Source: Verrucomicrobiales bacterium
GTDB lineage: Bacteria; Verrucomicrobiota; Verrucomicrobiia; Verrucomicrobiales; DEV007
NCBI GenBank assembly: GCA_029233965.1
Contig: JARGOP010000003.1
Coordinates: 71,877-131,961 of the forward strand
Length of the DNA stretch: 60,085 nucleotides
Direction of reading: 5' to 3'
Below the pieces are notes generated by a model. It did not search any database. It was not told the origin of the DNA and worked only from the letters and a program-made list of their open reading frames with translations. Below, one piece after another: positions 26,533 through 35,245 of this stretch. Every line of letters starts with the position of its first letter. Position 1 is the first letter of the stretch. Position numbers and translations under genes: made by a program.

Positions 26533-27726
26533 ATGAAACCTGTCCTCGAAGTCTTTCGCGAATTCCTCATCCTGGGACTGACCTCATTCGGGGGGCCGAC
26601 CGCTCACGTTGCTTTTTTCCGTGACCGCTTTGTCGGGGTGAAAAAATGGATGTCGGAAGCGGATTTTGCCGATCTTCTCGCCCTCTGTCAATTCCTGCCC
26701 GGTCCCGCCAGCAGTCAGCTCGGGCTTTCAATCGGATGGAGAAAAGCAGGATGGCCCGGCGCCTTCGCGGCCTGGTTCGCTTTCACGATGCCTTCCGCGA
26801 TTGCCCTGACTCTGTTTGGAATCGGAGTGATGAAATTCGGCGGAGGTCTCGATGCGGAAACAGGATGGCTCCGCGGACTGCAGATTGCCGTGGTCGTTGT
26901 CATCGCGCAGGCGGCGACCTCGATGTGGGTGGGGCTTTGTCCGGATCGAAAGCGGCGACTTATCGCACTTCTTGCTGCCGCAGTGATTCTCGCGACCAGC
27001 CCCGCCTGGATGCAGTTGGTCGTCATTGCCCTGGGAGCGGTCGCAGGATTGATCTTTTTGAGAAAAGAAACGGAATCAAGAGGGTCAAGTGAGGGGCGTG
27101 AGCCTGTTCAGTCAGGTTCTGCGGTTGGGACGGCTTGCCTCGTCGCCTTTTTTGTCCTCCTTATCGGTCTTCCCCTGGCAGTGAAAATGATGCCCGGCTC
27201 GCCGGCGCTGGAATCATTCACCGCGATGTATCGGAGCGGCTCGCTTGTCTTTGGGGGCGGTCATGTCGTCCTGCCGCTGCTGAGCCAGGAAGTGGTCGCG
27301 CCGGGATGGGTGAGTCGGGAGGAGTTTCTCGCCGGTTACGGGGCCGCTCAGGCGGTGCCGGGTCCGCTTTTCACCTTTGCCGCTTTTCTCGGATCGCTTA
27401 TCGAGGGGCCGGGCGGCGCCCGGGGCATGGCGGCGGTGGCCCTGATCGGTATTTTTCTTCCCGCCTGGCTCCTCGTTCTGGGGGTGATGCCGTTTTGGCA
27501 CCGGATCGTCGCGAGGCCGAAGGTTCGCGCCGCGCTCGCGGGTACGAATGCCGCAGTGGTGGGGCTCCTCGGGGCGGCGCTCTACCAGCCCGTCTGGATC
27601 GGAGCGATCAGTTCGACGAAAGACGTTGTTTTCCTGATCGGCGTGGCGGCGGCCCTGCTGGTCCTGAAATTGCCCGCCTGGGCCGTGGTCATCGCAGCGG
27701 CTGTTGCGGGCTGGGCGGTGATTTGA
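26533..27726 (+). CDS. chrA: Chromate transporter (CHR family)
   Basis: 397 residues, a full-length bidomain CHR protein. The N-terminal half has SFGGPTAHVAFF and LCQFLPGPASSQLGLSIG, and the C-terminal half repeats the fold with FGGGHVVLPLL and AAQAVPGPLFTFAAFLG. The PGP motifs are diagnostic. Family members export chromate or transport sulfate-like anions; the chromate role is inferred by family only. No chrB regulator adjoins. The ppc gene is convergent, 9 bases beyond. Confidence 0.92.
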   Translation: MKPVLEVFREFLILGLTSFGGPTAHVAFFRDRFVGVKKWMSEADFADLLALCQFLPGPASSQLGLSIGWRKAGWPGAFAAWFAFTMPSAIALTLFGIGVMKFGGGLDAETGWLRGLQIAVVVVIAQAATSMWVGLCPDRKRRLIALLAAAVILATSPAWMQLVVIALGAVAGLIFLRKETESRGSSEGREPVQSGSAVGTACLVAFFVLLIGLPLAVKMMPGSPALESFTAMYRSGSLVFGGGHVVLPLLSQEVVAPGWVSREEFLAGYGAAQAVPGPLFTFAAFLGSLIEGPGGARGMAAVALIGIFLPAWLLVLGVMPFWHRIVARPKVRAALAGTNAAVVGLLGAALYQPVWIGAISSTKDVVFLIGVAAALLVLKLPAWAVVIAAAVAGWAVI

Positions 27727-27735
27727 GTGGTCACG

Positions 27736-30459
27736 CTACCCCGTCGTCCGCAATCCGCTGGCGATGGCACTGATGGAGAAGATCAGATTCCTTGGGAGAT
27801 CGTCTTCCGTTTTCCGCCATTCGCGGAGAAGCTCGATCTGCTGACGGTGCAGAATGTTCAGCGGCTCGTCGCGGAGGCCGAGGGTCTTCGCATAGCGCGG
27901 GCGGCGTTCGTGGATTGCCCGGGGGAAGAGTTTCCCGAGATGCTCCCGGGCGAGATTGAACTCGTTTTCGATCTTGTCCATGAAAGTCTTCCGGAGCGCT
28001 TCGTCGTCGACCAAATCCGCGTAGGCCTTCATGAGTTCAAGATTCGCGCTCATCAGATTGGTTTCGACGCTCGTGAAGATGTAACGGGGTAGCGTCGAGG
28101 CGGCGATCGTATCGGCGAGACGCTGAAAATCAGCGGGTGCTTCGGTATGAAGACGATCGAGGGCGGATCCCACCCCGTACCAGCCGGGGAGGTAAAAGCG
28201 GGATTGAGTCCAGCTGAAGACCCAGGGGATCGCGCGGAGATCATCGAGGCTCGCGGTGCCGGTTCGTCGCGAGGGGCGCGATCCCATTTGCGTCTGCTCC
28301 AGAGCATCGATGGGCGTGGCCTGACGGTAGAAGGCAATGAAGCCGTCGGTCTCGAGAAGGTCGCGATAAGCTTCCGTGCTCCACTTTGCGAGGGTTGGAA
28401 TCAGGTCAATGCCGGGATCTTCGACCGGTTCGCCGAGGCGGTGGCGGACCGTGGCATGCGTCACGCAGGCCTGGAGGCTCTCGAGATGATAGACGGCGCT
28501 GTCCGGGTAGGCGTATTTCCGGGCGATGGTTTCGCCCTGTTCCGTCATGCGGAAGTCGCCGGTGAGGGAACCGTGCGGGAGCGCGCGCATGAACCAGTTC
28601 GTCGGTCCGGCACCCCGGCTGATGGTGCCGCCTCTGCCGTGGAAAAAGCGAAGTTCGATGCCATGCTTTTTCCCAACGGCGGAAATGCGCTCCTGGGAGT
28701 CGTGGAGCGCCCACTGACTCGCGAGAATGCCGCCGTCCTTGTTCGAGTCGCTGTAGCCGAGCATGATCTGCTGGCTTTTCGCTCCCGTGTCCGTGATGCC
28801 GGATATTTCGAGGCTCGCTTTGACGGCGGGGTGGGAAAGGTAGTCATCGACGATGCCGGCTCCGTTGGCGAGGTCGTCGAGCGTCTCGAAAAGAGGAACG
28901 ACTTGCAACGGGCAGACCGCTTTTTCGCCGCTGATTTCGCTCAATCCAGCTTCGCGGGCAAAAAGATGCACGAGAAGTAGATCCGAGAGCTGACGGGTCA
29001 TGCTCACGATGAGGGACCCGGCACCGGGTCCACGGGTGCGACGATGATCGACGAGAACCCGGTAGCATTCGCGCACCGCATCGGCCTCAGGTCCGGCGGA
29101 CTGGTCGATATGGAGGAAGGGGCGCGGAGATTCGAGTTCTTCAGTGAGAAATGCGACGCGTTTCTCTTCGCTCCAGTCGGCAAAGGATTCCCCGTTTTCG
29201 ATCCCGGCGGCCTCGAGGAGTTGGGCGGCGGCCTTGTCGTGAAAAGCGCTGTTCTGGCGAATGTCGAGTTCGGCGAGGTGAAATCCGAAAGCGGCAAACT
29301 TTCTCTGGATCGGGCGCACGAAACGCTCGGCGAGGCGGTTTGCTCCGATTGCGACGAGTGAGTCGTGAAAGAGCTCGAGGTCGTTCTTGAACCCTTCCGC
29401 GGTGACGTCAAGATCGGCTCCCAATTGCGCACGCAGGAGGTAGCCGAAGGCACGCCAGGGCTCCTCGGGATTTCGATCCCGAATGTAGATGCCTTCGTCG
29501 CCGAGAGCGGCGATGAGCTCGTTCACCCTTGTCATGAGCGCTTCCGGTGCGGGGTTCGCAGGAGAGGAAACGGTCAGTTGGTATGCGACGAGGCGAAGCT
29601 CACGACGGTACAGTTTCAGGGACTGCCGCCGAAGTTCAACGAGAGTGTCACGCGTCACCCCGGCAGTGACGAAGGGATGTCCGTCGCGGTCGCCGCCAAT
29701 CCAGAGACCAAAGCGGATCCGGGGGCCGCCATTGGCTTCGCGCAAGGTGTCGGGATCAAATCCTGCCTGTTTCCACGCGTGCTCGAGATTGCGATCCATC
29801 TGCTCGAGAGTTTCCGGAAAGACTTCGCGAAGGTAGAAAAGCGCATTTCGTAATTCCCGCTGGATCGTGGGACGTTCGGTATGGATTTCACCGGTGCTCC
29901 AGAGCGCTTCCATGGCCGTGAGCATGTCCTCACGTGCCTGCGCTTTTTCATGAGAGGTCTGCCCGGGCTCCTCGAGGCGGAGAAGCTGGTCATACAAGTG
30001 ACGATGCCTCTCTCGAACGCTGGCGCGTTTCGCTTCAGTCGGATGGGCTGTGAAAACCGGCTCAACGCGGACCGAATGCATCGCTTTGGCGATTGCTTTT
30101 TCTTCAAACCCGGAGTCTTTGAGGGATTTGAGGACGCGTGGCCAGAGCCCCTTTTCGGTCTCGGGACCGAAGAGAATCTCGCGTTCTTTCCTCGTCGCCA
30201 GTGAGACCTGCTCCTCGATCATGTCGAGAAGCTGAAAGGCAATTGAATAAACCTCCGAGGTCTGCTCAGGCTCGGCCATGGCGTCCTCGGCGTTCTCATC
30301 GGTAAGCCAGGGGAGTTTTTCGGCAAGGTGAGCCTGTCCGGTCGATTGCAGCACTTCCTGCAGGCAGGTCATGATCTCCCGCACTTCGGAGTCGAGCGAT
30401 TCGAGGCCACTGGTGAGAAGCTGGACTTTGGATGATTCGTCGGGTGAGGTTGAAGGCAT
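27736..30459 (-). CDS. ppc: Phosphoenolpyruvate carboxylase
   Basis: 907 residues, normal for the family. Carboxylates PEP to oxaloacetate (anaplerosis). Active-site motifs: VFTAHPTEAKRAS with the catalytic histidine at about residue 139, GYSDSNKDGGILAS, and FHGRGGTISRG. Substrate-binding arginines are expected in these loops. The C-terminus ends ILFSISAIASGLRTTG. It is transcribed alone, convergent with chrA and downstream of the DUF1592 gene on the same strand with a 117-base gap. No allosteric conclusions can be drawn. Confidence 0.97.
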   Translation of the reverse strand: MPSTSPDESSKVQLLTSGLESLDSEVREIMTCLQEVLQSTGQAHLAEKLPWLTDENAEDAMAEPEQTSEVYSIAFQLLDMIEEQVSLATRKEREILFGPETEKGLWPRVLKSLKDSGFEEKAIAKAMHSVRVEPVFTAHPTEAKRASVRERHRHLYDQLLRLEEPGQTSHEKAQAREDMLTAMEALWSTGEIHTERPTIQRELRNALFYLREVFPETLEQMDRNLEHAWKQAGFDPDTLREANGGPRIRFGLWIGGDRDGHPFVTAGVTRDTLVELRRQSLKLYRRELRLVAYQLTVSSPANPAPEALMTRVNELIAALGDEGIYIRDRNPEEPWRAFGYLLRAQLGADLDVTAEGFKNDLELFHDSLVAIGANRLAERFVRPIQRKFAAFGFHLAELDIRQNSAFHDKAAAQLLEAAGIENGESFADWSEEKRVAFLTEELESPRPFLHIDQSAGPEADAVRECYRVLVDHRRTRGPGAGSLIVSMTRQLSDLLLVHLFAREAGLSEISGEKAVCPLQVVPLFETLDDLANGAGIVDDYLSHPAVKASLEISGITDTGAKSQQIMLGYSDSNKDGGILASQWALHDSQERISAVGKKHGIELRFFHGRGGTISRGAGPTNWFMRALPHGSLTGDFRMTEQGETIARKYAYPDSAVYHLESLQACVTHATVRHRLGEPVEDPGIDLIPTLAKWSTEAYRDLLETDGFIAFYRQATPIDALEQTQMGSRPSRRTGTASLDDLRAIPWVFSWTQSRFYLPGWYGVGSALDRLHTEAPADFQRLADTIAASTLPRYIFTSVETNLMSANLELMKAYADLVDDEALRKTFMDKIENEFNLAREHLGKLFPRAIHERRPRYAKTLGLRDEPLNILHRQQIELLREWRKTEDDLPRNLIFSISAIASGLRTTG

Positions 30460-30576
30460 GTCGATCTTTCGATTTCAGAAAGCAGAATGTCTGCCGAGTT
30501 CGGCGTTTTCCTGGGAAACTGACTGAAGAGCCGGTCGTCGGCAAATTCAATCAAAAGCGATGCCACTCCGGCTGGA

Positions 30577-33069
30577 TCAGCGGGAGAGGAAAATCTCGCT
30601 GGTGACCACCTCTTCGAGGAGGCTTCGCATGCCGTAGTTCTCTTTTTTCACCGCAGAGACGATCTGGTCGACGCGGGGACGGTCGAGGAGCTCGATGCGG
30701 CGTCCCGCTCCATAGCTGAGGAGTTTTTCGGTCAGATTGCGGGTGAACTGATCCTTGCGGGTCAGGAGGATTTCTTTCAAATCGGCCACGTTCTGAAACT
30801 GACTGCCGTCGTAGAGTTGGCCGGAAGGGTCGATTTTGGCGGCGGGAACCTTTTTGTTCACCGGTGGATAGGTGGTCCGCCAGCGACCGACGGGATCAAA
30901 GGTCTCCAACGCAAATCCCGGGGGATCAATTTTCTGATGGCAGTCGGCGCAGGTCGCGAGTTCGCGATGCTTGGCGAGCTGCTCCCGGATCGTGGTCGTT
31001 CCGCGGGTGTCCGGCTCAAGCGCGGGAACCACATCCGGGGGAGGGGGAGGAGGCGTTCCGAGGATGGTTTCCATGACGTAGACGCCGCGGACCACGGGAG
31101 AGGTTTCAATGCCGTTGGCGCTCACGGTGAGAACGCCACCCATGCCGAGGAGCCCTCCTCTCCGGCCATGATCCGGGAGGCTGACCTTTTGAAAAGTGTA
31201 GGCGTTTTCGTTGGTAAAAGGACCGTCCATGATCCGATAGTGTTCGGCGAGAGGCCGGTTTGCGAAGGTGTAGTCGCTGTCGAGAAAGTTCGCGATCGAT
31301 CCGTTCGTGGTGATGAGGTCACGCATGAAGTACTGCGTTTCCAGTTTCATCGCCGTTTCGAGATCGTCGTGGTAATAGGGTGCCGCGTCATTGCGATCCG
31401 GCGGCTGATCGCCGAGCGCGCGATAGTTGAGCCAACTCTCGAGGAAGCCTTTGAGAAATTCGTCCGACTTCAGGGAGTCGAGGAGCCGGTTCGTTTCCGC
31501 GAGGAGCACGTCTTTTTTCAGGAGGTCACCGGAGGCGGCGAGTTTGCGGAGGGGGTCGTCGGGAAGGCTCGCGGTGAGGAAATAGGAAAGGCGGCTGGCG
31601 AGGTCCCAGGCGTTGAGACGCCCCCTCTGTTGTTCGGCGGCTTCGTCGAAGTAGAGAAATGAGGGCGCGCAGAGAATACCTTTGATCGCATCGAGGGTTG
31701 CCTGGCGCGGAGAATGACCCTCTTCGATCCGGTGATCGGCGAGATCGACGAATCGTTGAATCTCGTCGTCGCTGACGGGGCGACGGAAGGCGCGCTCCGC
31801 AAAGCGATGCAGGATTTCTTTTTTGCGTTTGGCGTCAAAACCTTCTTCTCCGAAGACGGCCTGTTGTGGTTCGGGAGGCCAGGTCTCGTAGAGGGGGCCC
31901 TTGATCTCCACTTCGTGCATGCGGATGTGGGGCATTTTCCCGTATTGAAGAACGATGCGACGGGCCTGCACAATACTGTTCGCCTCAGCCCGTTCATGCT
32001 CCGGCCAATGGTCCCTGTATTCTCTCGCGATTTTACTGAACGCCTGGCGGCAGTTGGCCATTCCGTTGGGGAAAATGAAGCGGGGCTGCTGGCCTTTTTC
32101 CAACCAGACTTTCATCGTATACCACCGGGGCTCGCCATCGGCGACGGTGACTTCGGCGAGTTGGGGTTCGACTGGCTGAGGGTGGTGGAGTTCCCCGATG
32201 CGGGCGTCTCCCGGAACGATTCCAAGCCGGAAGGGTTCGGAGACGTCCATTTTGAAAATGTCAGGATCATAGGGCGTGTCCCGGTGCATGGAATGAGCAA
32301 GCACTTTCACCTCATACAATCCGGCTGCAGGAACCCCTTCGGGAAATTTCTCGAGTCCCGCGTAGCCACCCTCGTGGTTGGTGGAATTGGGGACTTCGTA
32401 GACGCATAAGTACCGGTAGTCGTAGACTCGCTTATGGGAATAACTGAGTTCCTGCCCCTGGGTGAAGTTGTCGGAAAACTTCCAGGTCTTGACTTCGGGT
32501 TTTTCGACCATCCCGAGTGCATTCTCAACGACGAGATCGGCGGCCTCGAAGTAGTTGTCGAGAAGGAAACCGGAGGTCACGAGAGCGTCCCCGATCGTAT
32601 CAATGTGGTGATCGGTCTGGTCGGTGGGGAAGGTGGAGGTCGGTGCCAGGGTATCGAGGCGACGGGAGAAAAGATCCTCGAGAGTGTTGAGATACTCCCG
32701 TTCATTCAGGCGCCGGAGGAGGGTTTGTCCGCCCGTGCTTTTGAGCCGTGCATGCGCATCCGTGACTTCGGCGGTGAGGGCGGCGATTGCTTTTGCCTTT
32801 TCTTCGTGCGCGGGCTGATCAGCCTTTTTCGGCGGCATTGCCCCGAGGTTGAGTTGATCAATGATTTCCTGAACCGCGATAATTCCTTTCTCGTCTTCGA
32901 TCGGAAAGGTGATCTCCTCAAAGTTCCGTTTGCCCTCTTGAGTCAACTCATCGTGACACTCGAGGCAGCTCTGACCGATAAACCGGAACGCGATCTCGCC
33001 GTCGTTTGCCTTGAGCGGGACAACGCCGCCGATCAACAACGCGAAAAAGGGGAGAAAGCGATGGGACAT
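30577..33069 (-). CDS. DUF1592/DUF1588-type PVC cytochrome
   Basis: 830 residues with a signal peptide. SCLECH (haem motif, C35-C38-H39) opens the PVC cytochrome domain; a second CADCH is in the C-terminal domain (CADCHQKIDPPGFALETFDP). The body is the DUF1587-1592-1588-1585 set typical of Planctomycetes and Verrucomicrobia (LRRLNEREYLNTLEDLF, RLSYFLTASLPDDPLRK). These are extracytoplasmic proteins of unproven function, generally linked to polysaccharide use. The partner DUF1552 gene is 5 bases upstream on the same strand, giving a two-gene operon. Confidence 0.9.
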   Translation of the reverse strand: MSHRFLPFFALLIGGVVPLKANDGEIAFRFIGQSCLECHDELTQEGKRNFEEITFPIEDEKGIIAVQEIIDQLNLGAMPPKKADQPAHEEKAKAIAALTAEVTDAHARLKSTGGQTLLRRLNEREYLNTLEDLFSRRLDTLAPTSTFPTDQTDHHIDTIGDALVTSGFLLDNYFEAADLVVENALGMVEKPEVKTWKFSDNFTQGQELSYSHKRVYDYRYLCVYEVPNSTNHEGGYAGLEKFPEGVPAAGLYEVKVLAHSMHRDTPYDPDIFKMDVSEPFRLGIVPGDARIGELHHPQPVEPQLAEVTVADGEPRWYTMKVWLEKGQQPRFIFPNGMANCRQAFSKIAREYRDHWPEHERAEANSIVQARRIVLQYGKMPHIRMHEVEIKGPLYETWPPEPQQAVFGEEGFDAKRKKEILHRFAERAFRRPVSDDEIQRFVDLADHRIEEGHSPRQATLDAIKGILCAPSFLYFDEAAEQQRGRLNAWDLASRLSYFLTASLPDDPLRKLAASGDLLKKDVLLAETNRLLDSLKSDEFLKGFLESWLNYRALGDQPPDRNDAAPYYHDDLETAMKLETQYFMRDLITTNGSIANFLDSDYTFANRPLAEHYRIMDGPFTNENAYTFQKVSLPDHGRRGGLLGMGGVLTVSANGIETSPVVRGVYVMETILGTPPPPPPDVVPALEPDTRGTTTIREQLAKHRELATCADCHQKIDPPGFALETFDPVGRWRTTYPPVNKKVPAAKIDPSGQLYDGSQFQNVADLKEILLTRKDQFTRNLTEKLLSYGAGRRIELLDRPRVDQIVSAVKKENYGMRSLLEEVVTSEIFLSR

Positions 33070-33074
33070 TGCGA

Positions 33075-34364
33075 TCAGACAAAGGTGCCGGTGCTGGTCC
33101 CGAAATGATCCCGCTCCACGCCGAAGCGTTGCAGAACGGTCAGGTAGAGGTTGGAAAGCGGCACTTTTCCGTGACCCTCCGCAGGCAGTTGCTTGAAAGT
33201 GCCGTGATCGAATCCACCCCCGGCAAGAAGGATGGGGAGATCGTGGTTCGTGTGGGCATTCGCGTTGCCCATGCCGCTACCGAAGAGGACTGAGGTGTGT
33301 TCGAGGAGGCTGCCGTTGCCCTCTTTGATCGACCCGAGTTTTTCAAGGAAGCGGGCGAACTGCTGCATCTGATAATCCTCGAGGACAAGGAGAGCGTCGA
33401 TGTTCTCCTGCTTTTTCCCGTGGTGGGAAAGGCTGTGGTAGCCGCCCTGAACCCCGAGATGCTGTGGCATGAAATCACCACCGATCTCGAGCGTGGCGAT
33501 GCGGGTGGAGTCGGTTTGCAGGGCCAGTGCCATGAGTTCGTAGATGAGCGGAAGATCTTCCACGAGATTGACGTTTTTCGGCTCGTCGATGGGAGCTTCC
33601 GGTTTGGGGACTTCGACCCATTGCTCTTTGAGCTGGAGCTGCTGCTCGACTTCGCGGACGGAGTTCAGGTATTCGTCGAGCTTGTCCCGGTCTTCGGAGT
33701 CGAGCTTGCGACCGAGGTTTTTCGCATCGCCGGAGATGGCATCAAGAATGGAACCGTGTAGCGAGTGGCGGTCTTTCACCTGGTTGAGGCGCGAGGCCGA
33801 CTCGCCGACGAAGAGTTTGTCGAAAAGCTCCTTCGGCCCTGGAATCGGGGGGACGCGGGTGCCGCTGCGGGTCCAACTCATCTGGCAGCCGCCGTGGATG
33901 CCTCCTTCAGAACCGATCGTGAGCGAAGGAAACCGGGTGCGGCCGCGCACTGACTCAGCGGCAAGCTGGTCGAGGCTGATGTTGCCGTCGGGTCGGCCTT
34001 TGGCGTCCATTTTGAGAACGCCACTGAGAAAGGAGTGGACCGCAAAGTGACCGCCTTTGACGCCGTGATCGAGACCCCGGTAGATGGTCATTTGATCGCG
34101 GACCGACTCGAAAGGTTTGAGGAGACGCGTGGTCTCGTAGTTGGCCCCCGGAGTTTTCGGAAAGAGACTGTCGAGCTGATAGCCGAGAAGATTGCCGACG
34201 GCGACCATGCGCGACGGGCTCGCCGATTCCGCGACGGCAGTTCCGAGAGCCTTGCTCGCGCCCAGTGCGTTCGGCATCAGGGAAGGCATCACCGGGAGCG
34301 AAAGGGTCGCTCCAACCGACTTCAAAAAGTGGCGACGGGAAGGGGACGGCTTGGGAAGGCTCAT
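33075..34364 (-). CDS. Tat-exported DUF1552 protein
   Basis: 429 residues. MSLPKPSPSRRHFLKSVGA is a twin-arginine signal. The body is the DUF1552 fold (a DUF1501/sulfatase-like clan protein): LDHGVKGGHFAVHSFLSG, SMDxx-type loop near LTIGSEGGIHGGCQMSW, and GSGMGNANAHTNHDLPILLAG. DUF1552 genes are normally paired with DUF1592 cytochromes, as here. Catalytic activity is unproven. It is the first gene of the two-gene unit. The start is the ATG at 34364. Confidence 0.88.
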   Translation of the reverse strand: MSLPKPSPSRRHFLKSVGATLSLPVMPSLMPNALGASKALGTAVAESASPSRMVAVGNLLGYQLDSLFPKTPGANYETTRLLKPFESVRDQMTIYRGLDHGVKGGHFAVHSFLSGVLKMDAKGRPDGNISLDQLAAESVRGRTRFPSLTIGSEGGIHGGCQMSWTRSGTRVPPIPGPKELFDKLFVGESASRLNQVKDRHSLHGSILDAISGDAKNLGRKLDSEDRDKLDEYLNSVREVEQQLQLKEQWVEVPKPEAPIDEPKNVNLVEDLPLIYELMALALQTDSTRIATLEIGGDFMPQHLGVQGGYHSLSHHGKKQENIDALLVLEDYQMQQFARFLEKLGSIKEGNGSLLEHTSVLFGSGMGNANAHTNHDLPILLAGGGFDHGTFKQLPAEGHGKVPLSNLYLTVLQRFGVERDHFGTSTGTFV

Positions 34365-34428
34365 GCGGCAGTTTCGTTCCGGTCGGTCCTTTTCGCAATC
34401 GCCTCAATTGCGTCCGCATCCGTTTTCA

Positions 34429-34818
34429 TTACCAGTAGCGCTCCAGGCCTGAAAAGCCTGCCATGGCGGAATCCGCAGTCACGAGTTGGAATGACTCAGA
34501 GATCGCCTGAGCAGCGAGCAATCGATCAAAAGGATCACGGTGATCGGAACTGAGATTCCCCGCAAGCGAGGCGTGTCGCATCTTCAGGTCGAGAGTTTGC
34601 CATCCTTCCTCGCGGATGCATTGCGAGAAATCTTCAATGATCTCCTGTGGTAGTTCGAGCTTTCCAAGTCGGCTCTTGCAGAGCGTCTCGTAAGCAGAAA
34701 CCGGGCTGACATGGATCGCGTTCCCGGACTCCCCGAGTAAGGCGACCACCCGCTCGCTGAGCCGCTCCGGGTCGGCCCACCACCAGAGAATGACATGGGT
34801 ATCGAGGAGAAAACTCAT
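34429..34818 (-). CDS. vapC: PIN-domain toxin of VapC type
   Basis: 129 residues. PIN-domain ribonuclease: MSFLLDTHVILWWW has the first acidic residue, VSAYE the second, DPFDRLLAAQA the third and TADSAM the fourth. These bind Mg/Mn and cut RNA. The small Phd-type antitoxin gene overlaps its start by 4 bases, as in a coupled type II toxin-antitoxin operon. In family members the target is usually tRNA; here unknown. The length and motif set favour the PIN family paired with Phd antitoxins. Confidence 0.92.
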   Translation of the reverse strand: MSFLLDTHVILWWWADPERLSERVVALLGESGNAIHVSPVSAYETLCKSRLGKLELPQEIIEDFSQCIREEGWQTLDLKMRHASLAGNLSSDHRDPFDRLLAAQAISESFQLVTADSAMAGFSGLERYW

Positions 34819-35087
34819 TCCAAACCGGGCAATCCTGAAAGCGGGTCAGACGGGTGGCCTTCTTCCCATTCTGTGATCTCTTTATCACCGAGCGGGGCAA
34901 AGGCACTCTCGTGAAAGACAATCCGGCCCCGGAACCGTCCCGGCTTTCGCGGGGGCCCGGGTGAGATGGGGACGAGCCGTGCGATAGGATTCCCGTTTTT
35001 GGCAATCGTGATCTCCTCCCCGGTCGTGACCTCGGCGAGCAAAGCGGAGAGGTGGGTTTTGGCCTCATGAATATTGACCGTTTTCAT
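34815..35087 (-). CDS. Phd/YefM-type antitoxin
   Basis: 90 residues. MKTVNIHEAKTHLSALLAEV is the usual Phd/YefM N-terminal DNA-binding fold, with ITIAKNGNPIARLVPIS following. It is upstream of and overlaps the PIN toxin gene by 4 bases. It would bind the toxin and repress the operon through the repeat at 35099-35120. The C-terminal part is flexible and acidic, as expected for toxin binding. Confidence 0.9.
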   Translation of the reverse strand: MKTVNIHEAKTHLSALLAEVTTGEEITIAKNGNPIARLVPISPGPPRKPGRFRGRIVFHESAFAPLGDKEITEWEEGHPSDPLSGLPGLE

Positions 35088-35098
35088 GGGAGAGGTTA

Positions 35099-35120
35099 GC
35101 TTAGTCTGATGACTTAGTCA
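35099..35120. promoter_or_regulatory. Candidate Phd operator
   Basis: Direct copies of CTTAGTC at 35100-35106 and 35113-35119, the second inside the palindrome TGACTTAGTCA (35110-35120). The site lies 12 bases upstream of the antitoxin start, where Phd-type proteins repress their own operon. Assigned by position and symmetry only. Confidence 0.45.
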
Positions 35121-35245
35121 ATGTCGGCTCAGGGAACGGGAGGCGTTCACGGAGGCTGGAGTGAGGCCTTCAGGCCTTCGCGGTGCAAAGGAGGCCGATG
35201 CGGCGGAAAGGCCTCATTCCAACAGATTTCAGGCGCGGTGAATCC

